Position numbers and translations under genes: made by a program. The notes below the pieces were generated by a model. The model ran no database searches, was not told the origin of the DNA, and saw only the letters and a list, made by a program, of their open reading frames with translations. Shown here piece after piece: positions 62,425-64,000 of a stretch of 64,000 nt of DNA. The stretch spans positions 3,517,001 to 3,581,000 of the forward strand of contig NZ_CP085876.1 in the NCBI RefSeq assembly GCF_013284245.2, read 5' to 3'. Origin of the DNA: Brevibacillus sp. DP1.3A (GTDB taxonomy: Bacteria; Bacillota; Bacilli; Brevibacillales; Brevibacillaceae). Positions within the stretch are counted from its first letter, which is position 1. Each line of letters opens with the position of its first letter.

Positions 62425-63057
62425 TTAAGCCGTTCCGTACGGTTTTGCCAGGATTCGCTCCCACATCGGAATAAACTGCTTGATCAGCGGTCCGATCGCA
62501 AGGGCCGTCACAAAGGTTCCCACAGAAACGGGTCCACCAAGCAACAAGCCCAACACCATGACCGTGCACTCTATACCGATCCTAACTTTACCGATGCCCC
62601 ATCCCATTCGCTCATGCAGAGCTAACATAAAACTATCACGTGGACCGGCTCCCAATCGCGGTGAAATATACATACCCGTGCCGACCGTATAGATGAGCAA
62701 TCCGACAACGAACAAAATGGCTCGTTCTATAACGGTTTCTCCTGTAGGAATCCAGTTCAGCCACATGAATAAGTCAATAAACAGTCCGAAGAAAAACATG
62801 TTTAAAAACATACCCACGTTAGGCCGGATCTTGCCAATGATGTAGGAAGCGAGAATGATCATGGCTCCCACGATTTGCGACCATATGCCGATGGTCAGTC
62901 CAAATGTTTTCTGTAATCCGATATGCAATGTATCCCACGGCGCAACACCTAAATGCGCCTCAATCATCATACCAATGCCAAACGCCATAACCGCCAGTCC
63001 GATCATAAACACACTGTATCGAACTGCAAGCGGATGAAGCTGTAACTTCCTCCACAT
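62425..63057 (-). CDS. YczE/YitT-type integral membrane protein
   Basis: A 210-residue protein with about five hydrophobic segments. Conserved elements of the YczE group are present: MMIEAHLGVAPWDTLHIGL and ISPRLGAGPRDSFMLAL, both with the G-x-x-P/D-turn that repeats in the fold. YczE in Bacillus affects lipopeptide or competence-related functions, but the biochemical role is not known. The start at 63057 follows GAGGGGGAG; a longer frame to 63096 has no good site. Confidence 0.85.
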   Translation of the reverse strand: MWRKLQLHPLAVRYSVFMIGLAVMAFGIGMMIEAHLGVAPWDTLHIGLQKTFGLTIGIWSQIVGAMIILASYIIGKIRPNVGMFLNMFFFGLFIDLFMWLNWIPTGETVIERAILFVVGLLIYTVGTGMYISPRLGAGPRDSFMLALHERMGWGIGKVRIGIECTVMVLGLLLGGPVSVGTFVTALAIGPLIKQFIPMWERILAKPYGTA

Positions 63058-63164
63058 GATTTTCTCCCCCTCTAATAATTCTGGCTTTTTCAGCACACGT
63101 AGGTGGGGATTTGGTGAATGTTACCTTATTGCCAACGATTTGAGTATTCATTAGGATCACCTTC

Positions 63165-64000
63165 CTAATTCGAAATGGGCAACATGATTTCCACGATGGT
63201 ACCCTTGTTAACCTCACTTGAGATGGTGATGGTGCCTTGATGGTCTTTGATTATTTTATTGCTGATAAGTAAACCTAAGCCTGTTCCTTTTTCTTTCGTG
63301 GTATAAAAAGGTTCACCAAGCCTAGGCAGCAGCTCTTGGGAAATACCACAACCATTATCGGTAAAACGAATCAGCACTTGGTTATTATGAAGGCATGTGG
63401 TTTCTATGCTGATTTCGCCATTCGCCGTGATAGCATCCAGGGAATTCTTCAATATATTGATAAAGACTTGTTTTACATGATTTTCTTCTCCTTTAATCGC
63501 TATCGGTATATGGCTGAATATGGTGTTGATCGAAATGTTGTTGAGATTCGCTTCTGATTCGAGAAACTTTACCACACTTTCAATGAGAGGATGTAAAAGA
63601 ATCCGCTTCACATTCAGAGTTTGCGGTTTGGCCAATACAAGCAGCTCACTCACGATAAAGTTGATGCGATCTAGCTCGGACAACATAATGTCTGTAAAAA
63701 TGACGCCCTCCGATAGCGTTGGCCGCAAGTACTGGATAAAGCCTTTCAATGACGTAAGAGGATTCCTTATTTCATGCGCGATACTTGCAGCCAATTCACC
63801 GATTACGGACAGCTTCTCTGTTCTGCGGAGAAGTTCTTCGTTCTGCTTCCTCTCCGTAATATCACGTGTAACGTTGATAAAGTATTGACTTTCGCCATCC
63901 GAGCTGAAAAAAGGCATTCCTTTTGATTCGAGGTAGATCCATTTCTCGTTTTCCACTTTGTATCGATACTCACATGTAATAGGTATATCGAATTGAAGCA
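63165..64000 (-). CDS. PAS-containing sensor histidine kinase, cut by right edge
   Basis: The 3' part of a kinase gene continues off the window. Seen in order: the end of a PAS/PAC domain (YFINVTRDITERKQNEELL), HisKA with the phospho-His in SIAHEIRNPLTSLKGF, and an HATPase with ILKNSLDAI, DNGCGI, and GTGLGL. The H-box and linker resemble the Bacillus sporulation kinases (KinA/KinE group), so it may feed the Spo0 phosphorelay; other roles are possible. The N-terminus is missing. Confidence 0.9.
   Translation of the reverse strand, partial: LQFDIPITCEYRYKVENEKWIYLESKGMPFFSSDGESQYFINVTRDITERKQNEELLRRTEKLSVIGELAASIAHEIRNPLTSLKGFIQYLRPTLSEGVIFTDIMLSELDRINFIVSELLVLAKPQTLNVKRILLHPLIESVVKFLESEANLNNISINTIFSHIPIAIKGEENHVKQVFINILKNSLDAITANGEISIETTCLHNNQVLIRFTDNGCGISQELLPRLGEPFYTTKEKGTGLGLLISNKIIKDHQGTITISSEVNKGTIVEIMLPISN

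Noticed and set aside
1-64000. rRNA, tRNA, CRISPR, prophage or intact insertion sequences
   Set aside because: Reading both strands I found no cloverleaf, no rRNA segment, no repeat-spacer array, and no transposase or integrase frame.

Overview
The window reads as a chromosomal segment of a low-to-medium GC, Gram-positive, endospore-forming Bacillota, most likely a Brevibacillus. Supporting signs are strong purine-rich ribosome binding sites with frequent TTG and GTG starts, SAM-I riboswitch control, a Spo0E-type protein, sporulation-type sensor kinases, and a MocR-type regulator directly upstream of D-Ala-D-Ala ligase (the ddlR-ddl arrangement known from Brevibacillus brevis). I see no rRNA, tRNA, CRISPR array, prophage or intact insertion sequence. 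Most genes lie on the minus strand.

Layout. 1-9300 is a patchwork of small units: a left-edge secreted protein, two GNAT acetyltransferases, an alpha/beta hydrolase and a MerR regulator that share a duplicated MerR-type operator, a methyltransferase, a FAD oxidoreductase, pepT, an ArsR/SRPBCC pair and a DHFR-like protein. 9473-22272 is one long minus-strand operon of twelve genes led by a TetR regulator: amidohydrolase-like protein, enoyl-CoA hydratase, acyl-CoA ligase, M42 aminopeptidase, peptide-binding lipoprotein, cytoplasmic serine hydrolase, a complete peptide ABC importer and dapF. It looks like an import-and-degrade pathway for a peptide with an attached acyl group. 22538-24790 is a short-class UvrA paralog whose 3' end is also found as a 65-bp fossil behind dapF.

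24955-31901 is a formate dehydrogenase/molybdenum cofactor cluster: fdh with a leader hairpin, DUF1641, PsiE-like, DUF2294, an fdhD-like remnant, a frameshifted moaA and moeA. 32003-37406 holds a large Gly-rich, IPT and SGNH-hydrolase protein, a glyoxalase-like protein and a divergent AAA-LuxR regulator. 37454-42750 is a second peptide-binding-protein plus serine-hydrolase module under a MerR regulator, paralogous to part of the TetR operon. 42926-48936 contains a cysteine-synthase-like gene with a divergent XRE-cupin regulator, ddlR-ddl, a Spo0E-like gene and an aminopeptidase P.

49149-54890 is a complete oligopeptide importer preceded by a SAM-I riboswitch, so its expression should follow methionine/SAM status. 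55011-60938 is a sulfide-detoxification cluster (TauE exporter, persulfide dioxygenase-rhodanese, DUF1641, type II SQR) next to a two-component system whose sensor carries a Cys-X2-Cys-X11-Cys PAS domain. The right end has an MFS exporter, a YczE-type membrane protein and a sensor kinase cut by the edge. Three peptide-binding proteins, two peptide ABC importers, four peptidases or peptidase-like hydrolases and two D-amino-acid wall genes make peptide and cell-wall turnover a strong theme. All assignments come from reading the sequence; no database search was run.
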